Made by a program: the position numbers and the translations under genes. Shown piece after piece: positions 1 through 9,005 of a stretch of DNA of 64,000 bases. The notes beneath the pieces were generated by a model that saw only the letters and a list, made by a program, of their open reading frames with translations, ran no database searches and was not told where the DNA came from. How positions within the stretch are numbered: position 1 is the stretch's first letter; each line of letters starts with the position of its first letter. This stretch comes from Azolla caroliniana (taxonomy: Eukaryota > Polypodiophyta): positions 9,920,001-9,984,000 of the forward strand of contig JBHGNT010000003.1 of assembly GCA_043228905.1 (NCBI GenBank). Reading direction: 5' to 3'.

Positions 1-240
1 TTTGCTTGAGCGGGACCACTGGGGTCTTGGACCAAGGAGGATGTCCGTCAAGGTATTGAGAAGAGGACAATGTGAATGTAAGATTGGAGGAAGACCTATT
101 ACACTTGAGAAGATTGAAGATTGTACACTTGAGAAGTAGATAAATAATTACAAGATAGATGCGAAGAAGAAGAAGAAATAGAAGCGTATATTATTGATGG
201 TGATGATGATGGTCATATCATATTGAGCCCCCCCTTTACA
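1..240 (-). mobile_element. LTR fragment, Gypsy type, cut by the window edge
   Basis: Read on the minus strand, positions 240 to 1 run from a CTT-rich stretch to the block TCCAAGACCCCAGTGGTCCC near position 25. The LTR ends of the Gypsy elements at 12250-12305, 8945-9005 and 51895-51958 carry a closely similar block (gtccaagaccctcgtggtccc). This is therefore probably the 3' part of a related LTR in minus orientation. Its upstream limit is not clear and its downstream part lies outside the window. Confidence 0.4.
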
Positions 241-274
241 CAAGCCGTACTAGGGGTTTTATAGGTTTGTCGAT

Positions 275-364
275 GCACAAAACCATGGGCTTGGAGCCAT
301 GGTTTCTGTGCACACAGTTTTGCTTTGTGACATGTAGGAAACCATGGGCTTAAAACCGTGGTTT
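275..364. repeat. Two related hairpin-forming inverted repeats
   Basis: Hairpin 1 (275-311) has arms built on AAACCATGG and CCATGGTTT around an 8-nt loop; the outer GCAC/GTGC also pairs. Hairpin 2 (339-364) has AAACCATGG and CCGTGGTTT around a loop of similar size that also starts GCTT. The two units are about 64 bp apart and are diverged copies of each other. They lie just outside the end of the family A Copia fragment and next to a tRNA-like block. Confidence 0.5.
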
Positions 365-439
365 TGTGTACACGGTTTTGTTCGTTTGTTTCCTACGGAA
401 TATTGAATATGAGAAAGAAATATAGAACATCTAAAGCAC

Positions 440-511
440 TTAGTAATAGCTTTAGCGGTAAGGTAATTGCCTCTTATCTTAGAGGTGCAAGGTTCAAATC
501 CTACTTGCAAC
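440..511 (+). other. tRNA-like block, possible SINE head
   Basis: An A-box-like stretch (tagctttagcgg, 447-458) is followed 33 nt later by a good B box (ggttcaaatcc, 491-501). Between them CCTCT and AGAGG could form an anticodon-like stem (471-486), but the loop is 6 nt instead of 7, and the T arm and acceptor do not pair properly. This fits a degenerate RNA polymerase III promoter of a tRNA-derived SINE or tRNA pseudogene better than a working tRNA. Confidence 0.35.
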
Positions 512-794
512 CCTCTACATGCACTCAATGCCATTGTGACCTAGGCTTATTTATTTTCATTTTTTACAAGTATTCGTGAAATGTGTGTGGATCCTCAATT
601 TTTGACTTTTTCTCGCACTAGACATGCCACATTACGACACCACTCAGTCGGGTCGTGATCGGAATTTCTTCGAACATGCGTGTAAGGCGATCTTGATCCT
701 CTATCTCTTGTTCGGCGGATTCATGGTCGAGCGGAATCAGAGTTGAAGTTGTCTCTAGTGCGTACCAGGATGCGGACTCGTCAAAAACGACGTC

Positions 795-1712
795 TCAACT
801 TACTCGAGATTTTCGAGTTGAGGGGTTGTAGCACTTGTACCCCTTTTGCTCCAGTGAGTATCCTACGAGGATACATTTCTCCGACTTTGGATCAAGCTTT
901 TGACGCTTCTCGTCGGGGATGTGCACGTACGCAATGGAGCAAAATATCCGAACATGCGATAGGTCCGGCTTCTTTCCAAAGAACTTCTCGTGCGGAGTAA
1001 GTTCGTGCACACCCGATGTCGTACACCGATTCATGAGATATACGGCCGTGTTAGCTGCTTCCGCCCAATACGATTTTGGCATGTGCTTTTCGTGAAGCAT
1101 AGCCCGTGCCACTTCGAGGATGTACCAATTCTTGTGTTCGGCCACTCCGTTTTGTTGTGGCGTATGTTGACACGAAAACTCTCGCCGTATTCCTTCTTTT
1201 TGTAGAAACGCCGAAAATTCGTTGGAGAAGTACTCCTTGCCTCCATCTGACTGAATACATCGTACATGTCGGCCCGTGGGTTTCTTGACTTCATTCTTAA
1301 ATTTTTGGAAGTGTTCGAACACTTTGCTCTTTTGTCGCATCGAGTAGATCCAAGTGTGCCTAGAGAAGTCGTCGATGAAGGTCACGTAGTATCGGCATCC
1401 GCCGAATGTTGTCGTTTGAGCTGGACCCCATACATCGGAATGAATTACGTCGAGTACGCCTTTGCTCATGTTCCGCTCCTTCGGAAATGGGTGCCAATGT
1501 TGTTTGCCGAATTGGCAAGCGGCACACACGCCTTCAATCTCTTTCTCCATGAATGTCGGGAGCTTGATGACGACTCCTTTCGATTGCATTGCCTTGAGTT
1601 TTTGGAGGTTGATATGACCAATCCGCTTGTGCCATAACTCTATGTCGGAATCGGCTTTCATGCCCTTTGCGAACATGGCCGATTTCATCTCGTGTGAGTC
1701 GAGAATGAACAT
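795..1712 (-). pseudogene. GAG-pre-integrase and integrase of family A Copia
   Basis: The 305-residue frame has the integrase zinc-binding part (LWHKRIGHINLQKL and VCAACQFGKQH), the core with DVIHSDVWGPA (first Asp), IQSDGGKEYF (second Asp) and PQQNGVAEHKN (Glu), then the tail SEKCILVGYSLEQKGYKCY. Integrase inserts element cDNA into the host genome. The core residues look intact, but the frame starts after a shift and ends where the element is truncated, with no reverse transcriptase behind it. Confidence 0.8.
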
Positions 1713-1742
1713 TCGGCGCTCTCTTCCTCCACGTGCGATGAG

Positions 1743-2190
1743 TCAGCCCTCTTTTTCGATGAAGCAACCGCCTTGATTAAATCGTACTTGCATTCCTTGC
1801 TCTATAATTTGGCTGACGGAGACCAAATTCTTCGTGATAGTTGGTATATGCAAGACATTTTTAATATAAGTTTGCTTACCTTCTTCTCCGAACGGAACAT
1901 TTCCGATGTGCCGAATTGGGTGCGTAGTATCGTCTCCGGTTTCGACATAGCCAGGTCGGTCCGACTCTCGAAGTTCTCGGAACCATTCTTGATGCGACAT
2001 CATATGGTTCGAGGCACCGGAATCGACGAACCATACGTCTTCCGGACCGGAGGCATTAGTAGAAGTAGAGGCCGGCATAGAATTCGCTCTATGTCTCATC
2101 ACGAACATTCCGCGGCGATCGTCATAATCGGAGTTGATGGCGTAGTTGGTGAGTTGTCGGCTAGTGGAAGCTGACTCGCGTATCTTCTTA
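1743..2190 (-). pseudogene. Aspartic protease region of family A Copia
   Basis: The minus-strand frame includes DVWFVDSGASNHMMSH (the D-S-G active-site triad of a Copia retropepsin), then the linker HPIRHIGNVPFGEEGKQTY and NLVSVSQIIEQGMQVRF. It aligns well with 49940-50220 of the third family A copy. The protease would cleave the Gag-Pol polyprotein in virus-like particles. The region is separated from the integrase frame (795-1712) by a frameshift around 1740. Confidence 0.75.
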
Positions 2191-2825
2191 TGATTGCGTA
2201 CCAGGATGCAGACTCGTCGAAGGCTACGTCTTGACTTACCCGAACTACTCAGGTAGAAGGATTGTAGCACTTGTATGCCTTCTTCTCGGACAAGTATCCT
2301 GTGAGGATACATTCCTCCAACTTCACGTTGGGCTTCTGTCGTTGTTCGTTCGGGATCAGAGTCGAAGTTGTGTCTGGTGCGTGCCAGGATGCAGACTCGT
2401 CAAAGACTATGTCTCGACTTACCCGAACCGCTCGGGTAGAAGGATTGTAGCACTTGTATGCCTTCTTCTCGGACGAGTATCCTATGAGGATACATTCCTT
2501 CGACTTCACGTCGGGCTTCTATCGTTGTTCGTTCGGGATGCGTACATTCGCAATGCTTCCGAACACCTTGAGATGCAAGAGGATTGAGTTCCTTCCGACG
2601 AGGAGCTCGTTTGGAGTTAGCTCACGCATTCCATTAGTGGTGCACCGGTTCATGAGATAGACGGTCGTGGATGCCACGTCGGCCCAATAGAAGTTTGACA
2701 TGTGCTTCTCATGCATCATGGCACGTGCTACCTCGAGTATTTGCCGATTCTTCCTTTCGGCTACTCCATTTTGTTGGGGTGTGTGTTGGCATGAGAATTC
2801 TCTCCGAATGCCTTCACTTTGGAGG
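2190..2825 (-). pseudogene. Integrase-derived segment inserted in the gag-protease linker
   Basis: Directly after the gag zinc knuckle the minus-strand frame reads FTSYLQSEGIRREFSCQH and PQQNGVAERKN, which is integrase core (the region of the catalytic E), and then the integrase tail. Reading resumes near 2190 with HKKIRESASTSRQLTNY, the normal post-knuckle gag linker (compare CQKKMCESVSTSRQLTNY at about 49715). So an integrase piece of the same family sits between knuckle and protease. Its tail is present twice (see the repeat at 2196-2540). Confidence 0.7.
2196..2540 (-). repeat. Tandem duplication of the integrase tail, period about 183 bp
   Basis: Copies start at 2196 and 2379 with gcgtaccaggatgcagac and gcgtgccaggatgcagac and stay similar for about 160 bp, through the stretch coding for KAYKCYNPST. 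The junction between copies reads IPNEQRQKP in both, so the duplication was in frame. A third, more diverged single copy lies in the main integrase at about 765-900. Confidence 0.75.
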
Positions 2826-3610
2826 TAGGAGGTGAATTCTTCGTGGTGGCCGACTTTTCCGCAATATCCGCATTCGATTGAGGTTTGTCGGCTTGGACCG
2901 GAATGGTGGCTCCCCCTTCTTCCGAAGGTTCCCCGATGGCCTCCATCTTGTTGCCGTACTTGAGAGTTGTTTTCGTAAATCAGTCCGCCTCGTCCTTGGC
3001 CGAATCGGCCTCTTCTTGCACGGTTGCGTCCTCTTCCTTCGTCTGAATGCGTGTAGAGCATTTGGCCATCCGAGGCGCTACTCCTTGTTTGAACATGGTT
3101 TTCTTCGACCAACAACATGGATTGAAGATCGAAGAACGAGGGCGGATTCTCCCGTGCTATTACGGCAGTCTGCATCGCGCTGAATCTTGGTGCAAGGCCA
3201 TCGAGGCATATTTGCACCATCTCGTCATCCTCCACGTTTACGCTTATCGAGCCGAGAGAATCACAAAGCTCCTTGATCTTCAAGGTGTAGCTCGTGATGG
3301 ATACATCCCTTTTCTGGATATTATTCAACTCTTGGCGAAGTTGAAGCTTTCTCGCGGTAGTGTTGGCGGCAAAAATCTTTCGTAGATTCTCCCACGCTTC
3401 CTTCGGCGTCTTGGCTTCTCGAATGTACCCGAGCATGTGGTCGCGAACACATGTCTCCAAGCAATACATCACTCGGCTTGCCGCTTGCTCCCATGTTGCA
3501 TAGTCGGCGTCTTCCGGGTTGGGTCGATTTTCTTGTGCTCCTTTGATGTAGCTCCAATAGCCTTGGCTGACAAGGTATTGGTGCATCTTGTGTATTCATT
3601 GTTGATGCAG
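2825..3610 (-). pseudogene. gag of family A Copia, N-terminal deletion, zinc knuckle cut
   Basis: The minus-strand reading frame contains the capsid part (MHQYLVSQGYWSYIKG, then YCLETCVRDHMLGYIREAKT), an Arg/Gly-rich stretch, and the start of a CCHC zinc knuckle (CGYCGKVGHHEE). Compared with the copy at 49388, about 25 codons are lost between MNTQ and the YKMHQ equivalent, which shifts the start out of frame. The knuckle lacks its last cysteine because an integrase-derived segment joins directly after HHEE. Gag packages element RNA; this copy could not give a complete protein. Confidence 0.75.
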
Positions 3611-3771
3611 ATTTCTTCCTTCTTTTCTTTCCCTTCTCTCTCGAACACGAGCTATGTAGTCGCACAACGATAGCGATGAGCCGGTTCTTCTTGAACGTCG
3701 ACGTAGAGCACAACACACGATCACGATGAGGCGAGTGGGCTAGATCGAGCTACCAAATCACTCTGATACCA

Positions 3772-4239
3772 TGTAAAGAATCAATGGTGATTCTTGTGAA
3801 GCGGAAGAGATGTACGTTATGTGTGTATGTGTTTGAGAAGAGAGGAGAGGAGAGAAACACAAGATAGATAAGAGACAATATGAAGTACTCAAGAAGAAGA
3901 AGGAGATGTATATTAACAAGTAGAATATGAGATACAAAATAGCGTTACAAGGAGTCACAACCGACTTAATATGGAGTAGGAGGAGGGTGCTTTATATAGA
4001 GTCACCCTCTCTCTTCATTTACTCACTACAACGTTCACTCTCTCACTAGAGCCTTGAGGAATGTGAAGTCTTACGGTCATGGGGAATGTGGAACCATTAG
4101 TTATGTGTCATAGAATATGAATCTATGACACATAATTTAATGTGTAGAGAGTGGTGGTGTGACTCTTGACCTTTGAGTAATCATAGATTCTCAAAAGGTG
4201 TGTTCACATGTTGCTCTATGTTGAGCTTGATTCTCAACA
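3772..4239 (-). repeat. 5' LTR of the family A Copia, with adjacent primer-binding site
   Basis: On the minus strand the LTR starts TGTTGAGAATCAAGCTCAAC and ends GATTCTTTACA (468 bp, TG...CA). TGGTATCAGAG follows directly (3771-3761), the usual Copia primer-binding site matching initiator methionine tRNA. The LTRs at 10935-11385 and 48813-49237 have the same ends and the shared motif of tandem CACCCTC near a TATA-like region. Confidence 0.85.
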
Positions 4240-4293
4240 ACTATATTTGACAAACTTATTACGTGAGCCCACCATATCAGATCAATAAACATC

Positions 4294-5169
4294 CTAAACT
4301 TCCCGATGTGTGTAATTATCAGAGAGGTGCATCCTACCGGTAGTGGGCATTACTTCACAATTTAATTGAAAGTAACTTTTCATCCAACCAATAGCATGTC
4401 TTCCAATTGCACCTTTCATGCTTGGAACCTCTTTACAATTGAGCATATGATCCCCGCTAAGTAGACGTTGTTGTACTCTATGTAGCTGCATGTTACTAAC
4501 ACATAACGCAATTTTGAATGCAACTCTACATATCTCTTGCGCATGGAAGATATAATACTCGAATGATACTTTGATCCCCGTACATTTGTCAGAGACTAGT
4601 TGCATATGTGACCCGAGGTAAGTGTCTTGCTCATCACCAGTCATCGAAAAATAGTATCGCCTTAATTCTTGCAACTTTGATTTTCCAATCATAGACATAC
4701 AACCACGGGCACAACATATTTTTTTGACATCAAATCCAATTTGCTTATCTGATGTCACCAAATTAAATTTAGCCAGACGAATTCTTCGTGGGATTCTTCT
4801 AATATGCATAGGGCTTCCAGATTTCTCTTCCTGCATAGAAGTTGGTGTAACCTTGCGACTATCCAATTCTTTGTTGTGACCATCGCTCATGATATTCGAT
4901 GTTTTATTGGCACTAGCTTCATTCTCCGTATCTTTATTAATATCGTATTCTTCAATAGAGAACTCTTCACATGTGTCATTATTCATAGGCGTTGTAGGTG
5001 AAGATGAGCTTAGACAATATTCTTCGATAGAAAATGGTGAGTCTGTCGATAGACAATATTCTTCAATAGAAAATGGTGAGTTTGTCAACAGACAATACTC
5101 TTCGGTAGAAAACGAAGAGTTTGATGACAAACAATATTCTTCAATCGAGAACGGTGAGTCTTCACTCAT
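4294..5169 (-). CDS. Truncated transposase-like protein with SIEEYCLS repeats
   Basis: A 291-residue frame starts at ATG 5169. Residues 1-60 are four copies of a 14-residue unit around SPFSIEEYCLS, with a fifth diverged copy near residue 72. After an acidic and basic linker comes a region with KKICCARGCMSMIG, LQELRRYYFSMTGDEQDTYL, then GRHAIGWMKSYF and CEVMPTTGRMHL. A Cys pair, a helix with an R..Y pattern, a gap and a P..HL end resemble the N-terminal part of large DDE-transposase-like genes common in some plant and animal genomes; this is pattern memory, not a search. The frame stops at 4294, only 55 bp before the Copia LTR, so the downstream catalytic part is missing. A host gene of unknown function is the alternative. 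Confidence 0.4.
   Translation of the reverse strand: MSEDSPFSIEEYCLSSNSSFSTEEYCLLTNSPFSIEEYCLSTDSPFSIEEYCLSSSSPTTPMNNDTCEEFSIEEYDINKDTENEASANKTSNIMSDGHNKELDSRKVTPTSMQEEKSGSPMHIRRIPRRIRLAKFNLVTSDKQIGFDVKKICCARGCMSMIGKSKLQELRRYYFSMTGDEQDTYLGSHMQLVSDKCTGIKVSFEYYIFHAQEICRVAFKIALCVSNMQLHRVQQRLLSGDHMLNCKEVPSMKGAIGRHAIGWMKSYFQLNCEVMPTTGRMHLSDNYTHREV
4935..5166 (-). repeat. 42-bp tandem repeat coding the SIEEYCLS units
   Basis: The block built on agacaatattcttcaatag recurs at about 5010, 5052, 5094 and 5136, period 42 bp (14 codons), with a more diverged copy near 4945. Both strands stay open through the array. Variation between units is mostly in the spacer codons, which suggests the SIEEYCLS core was constrained. 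Confidence 0.7.
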
Positions 5170-6041
5170 GGCTTAAGGTTCACACTGAGCTCTTTAAGTT
5201 ATGTGCTTAAGCTAACATAAAAAACTGATAAGCTCCTCTCTAAACATATACTCCTCTCTAAACATAAACTCCTCTCTAGACAGAAGCTCCCTCAATATAA
5301 TGTCTATATTATTTAATATTATATTAATACAATAAATAAAGATATTATTTTTAATATAATAATTGTATTCAACATATTAATAATTACTTAAACTAGTCTG
5401 TATAAAGTTAAATAAAGTATAATATAGTTACAATCATTACCAAGCCATATATATGTTGGTTTAAAGTTAAAATCATTGGTTAATTAATGGCACCCATATT
5501 TAATATAGAACTTCTAAGTCATTGGTTCATTCATGCCCACCATTTTAAATATAAGACTTTTCAATCGGCCACATCTTTACTATAAAGCAATTAAGAGTCA
5601 TAAAAATGTTGCTTTGAGTATTCAATCATTGGTTCATTCATGAACCTCTATCATTACTTCTTTCATGACCTTCAAAGTCATTGTATGTTAGTTTGACTAT
5701 AAAATAATCACTATTATGTTAGTTTGACTATTTAATCATTGATGCATTCATAAGCATCATTTATTTCAAATCCATTAGAGAGTGAACCGTACACTCAAGA
5801 TCAGGTACTAAATAAAGTAACTCTGGTTGTAGTGACTGTGGTTACTAACTAACTAACCTTAAGGTTGTCAACCTTGGTTAAAGTGACTATGGTTACTTTA
5901 ACCACTGTGGTCAATCCCTATAAATAGGAAGACCTCCTCATATTTCAATCAAATGAAGCACACACGCAAAACAAAGCAAAAGAGCACACAGAGCACGAAA
6001 CACCAAACTAAGATATCCCTCTAAGCATCGACAACGTCTGC
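5170..6041. promoter_or_regulatory. AT-rich divergent intergenic region with a TATA box
   Basis: This region separates the minus-strand frame (start 5169) from a plus-strand start at 6042. It is AT-rich and carries three or four copies of a motif near TCATTGGTTCATTCAT (about 5473, 5518, 5627, 5738). Alternating gtaactctggttg / gtgactgtggttac elements lie at 5815-5905, and ctataaata (5918-5926) is a good TATA box. The ATG at 6042 lies about 115 bp further on, a normal leader length. The arrangement suits a bidirectional promoter. Confidence 0.4.
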
Positions 6042-7302
6042 CATGTCTTCAAAGAAAATCGAGCGCCAAGACTCCAGGTAAGCGTCTGACACTCTGGACA
6101 TTTTTGTAAATATGTTTTAGCACTCAAGAACTCGATACGCCGTATCGAGTTCCTGTTGAAAGTTTGCGTTTTCAAAAGGAACTCGATATGCCGTATCGAG
6201 TTCCTGTTTAAAGATTTTGTTTTAAACGGGAACTCGATACGCCGTATCGAGTTCTTGTATAAAGTTTGCGTTTTCAACAAGAACTCGATACGTCATATCG
6301 AGTTCTTGTATTATGTTCGTGTTTTATAGAGGACTATCATGTTCACTCAATACATGATTGATATTTATAGTTTACCACAAATTGCCTGCTAGTTTTAGAC
6401 TTCGTCTAATTATGTATATTTTAATATACAACCTTAATCTACGTGACCACCTAAGTTATGTTTTTGCATGTCCTTTCTTAAATAGGTCATTTGAGAACTT
6501 ATCAGACTGACCTGTGAAGAAGATAAAGCTCCGAATACAGGGCTCTCCAATTGAGACCCAGGCCCTAATAGTTCCTAAGAACATGAAGAGAGGAAAAAAG
6601 CTTCTCTTGAACGAGGAGACAAAATCTTAACCATCCAATGAGGTTAGCCAAAAGAAAGTGTTAGCAACTACTGGTGGTGAGGACCTTCTTGACTGTGATC
6701 TAACAGACAAGGAATGGTGTATGCAATACGTCGACTCCAAGAAAAAAGGGCGACGGTCAACTTGAAAATAAAACCGCATTTATGTATGACCGTATTCTAA
6801 GATTTGACTACGAATATTCAAATTTAGCCAACTTACTTGTAATGATTGAGTGCTCTAAGGGGGTACGTAAAGTGTACCTTTCTGAAGATCTACAATAAAG
6901 GAATCTTGTGGGCCAGAATCTTTTAAAAAAGATCTACAAAGCTCACAAAACCTTATTGTCACCTTGAGGCCTTATATACAAGGCCATGTAACTCTAAGGG
7001 AGCCCTTGCCCTCCCCAGTGAAGGCCCCGAAAAGGGCATCTAAAGTGCAATCAAGACTAGCAAGAAAGAAGACCACTGAAATGTCGGACTCCGACTCATC
7101 AAGCTCAAACGAAGATGAGGACACTAAGGGGACGCCAAGAGCTGAGCTAGCATCGGGTGTGTTGTCATCCGAGCAGAATAAGATACGAAGAGAGTTAATG
7201 CAATGTAAACAGGTCAGAAAAGGGCAAGTGTTTAATTTGCCTATAACACACATCCATCGGCCCCATTTAGATGAAAAAACAAGACGAAGACCACTTGAGA
7301 TG
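6042..7302 (+). pseudogene. Decayed spliced gene of unknown type, 3' end replaced by Gypsy DNA
   Basis: The first exon starts at ATG 6042 (MSSKKIERQDSR) and meets a donor-like gtaagc at 6079. An acceptor-like aatag lies at about 6484, followed by an almost open frame broken by stops near 6510, 6629 and 6762. Recognisable stretches are KKIKLRIQGSPIETQALIVP, DLTDKEWCMQYVDSKKK and RFDYEYSNLANLLVMIECSK. After a further shift the frame from about 6964 is basic and then acidic/Ser-rich (SDSDSSSSNEDEDTK), like a nuclear protein. At about 7303 it runs in frame into Gypsy integrase. I do not recognise the family. It may belong to the same DNA transposon as the gene at 4294-5169. Confidence 0.35.
6120..6316. 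repeat. 51-bp tandem repeat carrying four 25-bp palindromes
   Basis: Palindromes lie at 6128-6152, 6179-6203, 6230-6254 and 6281-6305, exactly 51 bp apart. Each has 11-bp arms GAACTCGATAC and GTATCGAGTTC around a 3-nt centre. Copies 1 and 3 are perfect and copies 2 and 4 have one or two changes. The spacers (ctgttgaaagtttgcgtttt and variants) are also repeated but more diverged. The array lies just after the putative donor at 6079, inside the presumed intron. Confidence 0.85.
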
Positions 7303-8202
7303 CAATACCTGGTGCTTGCACGAGAGGACTTGACGAATCAGGTGGAGGGTCGTGCATTGCCGAACAAGACGACCGCAACTGTGTGTCGGTTCTTGATCGA
7401 AGAGGTGGTATGTCAGTATGGATGTGTAGGGAAGATCATGGCTGACTGGGGAGAGCTGGATGCGCAGGAACTCGAAGAGTTGTTCGACCGATTAGGAGTT
7501 AATCTCTCCCTCACTACGGCGTACAACCCGAAGGCTAACGGGAAGGTAGAGCGTGGGCACAGACCGATCGTGAAGGAATTAGTACGCGCATGTGAAGGTC
7601 AAATCGGGGGTTGGCCGCGGCTCCTACCTTATGCACTATGGGCGAACCGAACTACGCACAGTTCAGCGATCGGGTTCATGCCGGCGGAGCTGATATACGG
7701 GCAGAAGTCGATCATGCCGATTGAACAGACGAACTCCTCATGGGCCGCGGTGGACTAGAGAGACGAGATGAGCTGGGAAGAGCTGTTAGCAGCGCGGATT
7801 CAACAACTCGAGCGAAGACCAGAGGATGTGGAACAGGCTAAGGCGAAGCTGCACGCGGCGAAGGCGAGGAACAAGGGCCGTTTCGACCGAACGCACCGGC
7901 TATGGCCGAAGAAGATCGAGGAAGGCGACTGGGTGGTGGTTTACAACAACAGCCTCGACAATTACCACAAGGTGACACAGAAGTTTGCGAGGAGGTGCTT
8001 TGGGCCCTACACCGTAATGAGCGCAAACGACAACGGTACTTACCACCTTGCGGAGCTCGATGGGATGCGGATAGCGGTGCCGGTAGCCGGGAAGAGGATC
8101 AAGGCCTTCAAGAATTGGCATGAAGACGAGCCAGACCCGAGAAGCGAGGACGACGATGACAACCAGCTCGGAGCGGATGAAGTTTCGGAGTGCGACGGGT
8201 GA
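7303..8202 (+). pseudogene. Gypsy integrase core and C-terminus, one amber stop
   Basis: From YLVLAREDLTNQVEGRAL the frame follows the integrase of the intact Gypsy at 51070-58514 (QVEGRALRRKT there). It includes VERGH with the catalytic Glu and the Pro/Leu-rich HSSAIGFMPAELIYGQ. The second catalytic Asp region reads IMADWGELD where the intact copy has IADRGELD. An in-frame TAG at 7756 separates it from the C-terminal part (EELLAARIQQLE, then RCFGPYTVMSANDNGTYHL) with an acidic tail ending at 8202. Everything upstream of the core is lost. Confidence 0.8.
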
Positions 8203-8276
8203 ACGTGAGCCGGTTTTCTCCAACATTTGTCCCTCTCTGGCGCATGCCGGTGGATGCGCGGTTTGGTGGGGGTGGA

Positions 8277-9005
8277 TGTCGTGAAGAAAACCGGCCTTAG
8301 GTGGAATCGGTGAAAAAGTCGCGTGAACCGGCCCTTACGCGTGGGCACAAGTATTGATAAGGAGTACATAATTAGGAATAGGTAGGCTGATGAAAATATA
8401 CTAGGTAGTATAGATTTATTAGCTAGGAAATCGATGCGTATCTCTGTCCGAAAGGACAGAGAATAAAGATGAAGTATTCGGGATGTGACGACCCTCCTCG
8501 GCGGTCTATAAAAGGAAAGGGGAGATGGCTGAAAAGGGGGATCGCGTTTTGGCGAGGACAAGGTGTTGCCGGACTGGGTGCCGAGCTCTCTCCTCCTCTA
8601 TCGTTGTTCTCTGTGGGTTTTGGGTCGGTTGCCTCTGCTTCGAGGAAAGCTCGAGTGCTTCCGGTAGAGGCTCCACTGTGTGCGTGCGTGGGTGTGTTGT
8701 CACCTGTGTTGGGTTTGTTACCGGCTTGCCGGTTGTAATCTTGCAATCGTTGTAATTATTATTATTGTTGGAATAGATTCTCTTGTTTTCCCCCTCTCAA
8801 TGTTTTCCGGCGTGATTCCCTTTCATTATCGGGTGCGCGCGTCTCTCTTTGTTCTGCATACGCTGTCGTGGTTCATTCGGCTGGTAAGAGCTGCTTGCCG
8901 GAGCGGGTATTCACCGGCCTGACTCTCTCTCTTCGATCTCTTGCACTCCTCGGTCCAAGGCCCTTGCGGTCCTGCCCTAGTTTCTCACGCGTAAGCGAAA
9001 CAACA
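8277..9005 (+). repeat. 3' LTR of the Gypsy fragment
   Basis: The polypurine-like ggtttggtgggggtgga (8260-8276) is followed by tgtcgtgaag (8277). The LTR ends at gcgaaacaaca (9005), giving 729 bp. A tataaaagg box lies near 8508. The end block ggtccaaggcccttgcggtcc (8951-8971) is shared in outline with the other Gypsy LTRs. Copia family A sequence starts immediately after 9005, so this element probably inserted into a Copia and then lost its 5' part. Confidence 0.75.

Larger units (their letters stand above)
600..4239 (-). mobile_element. Copia element, family A, rearranged 5' half (LTR-gag-PR-IN, no RT)
   Basis: On the minus strand the order is LTR (4239-3772), primer-binding site, gag, an inserted integrase segment with a local duplication, protease linker and protease, then integrase to about 795. 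A spacer similar to 58670-58750 follows, and recognisable similarity stops near 600. Reverse transcriptase, RNase H and the 3' LTR are absent, so the element is truncated. Two further family A copies lie at 9006-11385 (the missing 3' half) and 48813-59283. The LTR end at 4239 abuts a truncated transposase-like gene, which suggests the element inserted there. Confidence 0.85.

Noticed and set aside
440-511. Functional tRNA gene
   Set aside because: A- and B-box-like motifs exist, but the anticodon loop is 6 nt and the acceptor and T stems do not pair.
1266-1637. Plus-strand frames opposite the Copia integrase and similar antisense frames elsewhere
   Set aside because: They are complements of recognised coding sequence and carry no domain of their own.
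6120-6316. CRISPR-like array
   Set aside because: Regular spacing and palindromic repeats recall CRISPR, but the spacers are themselves repeated copies and the context is a plant nuclear genome; it is a 51-bp tandem repeat.
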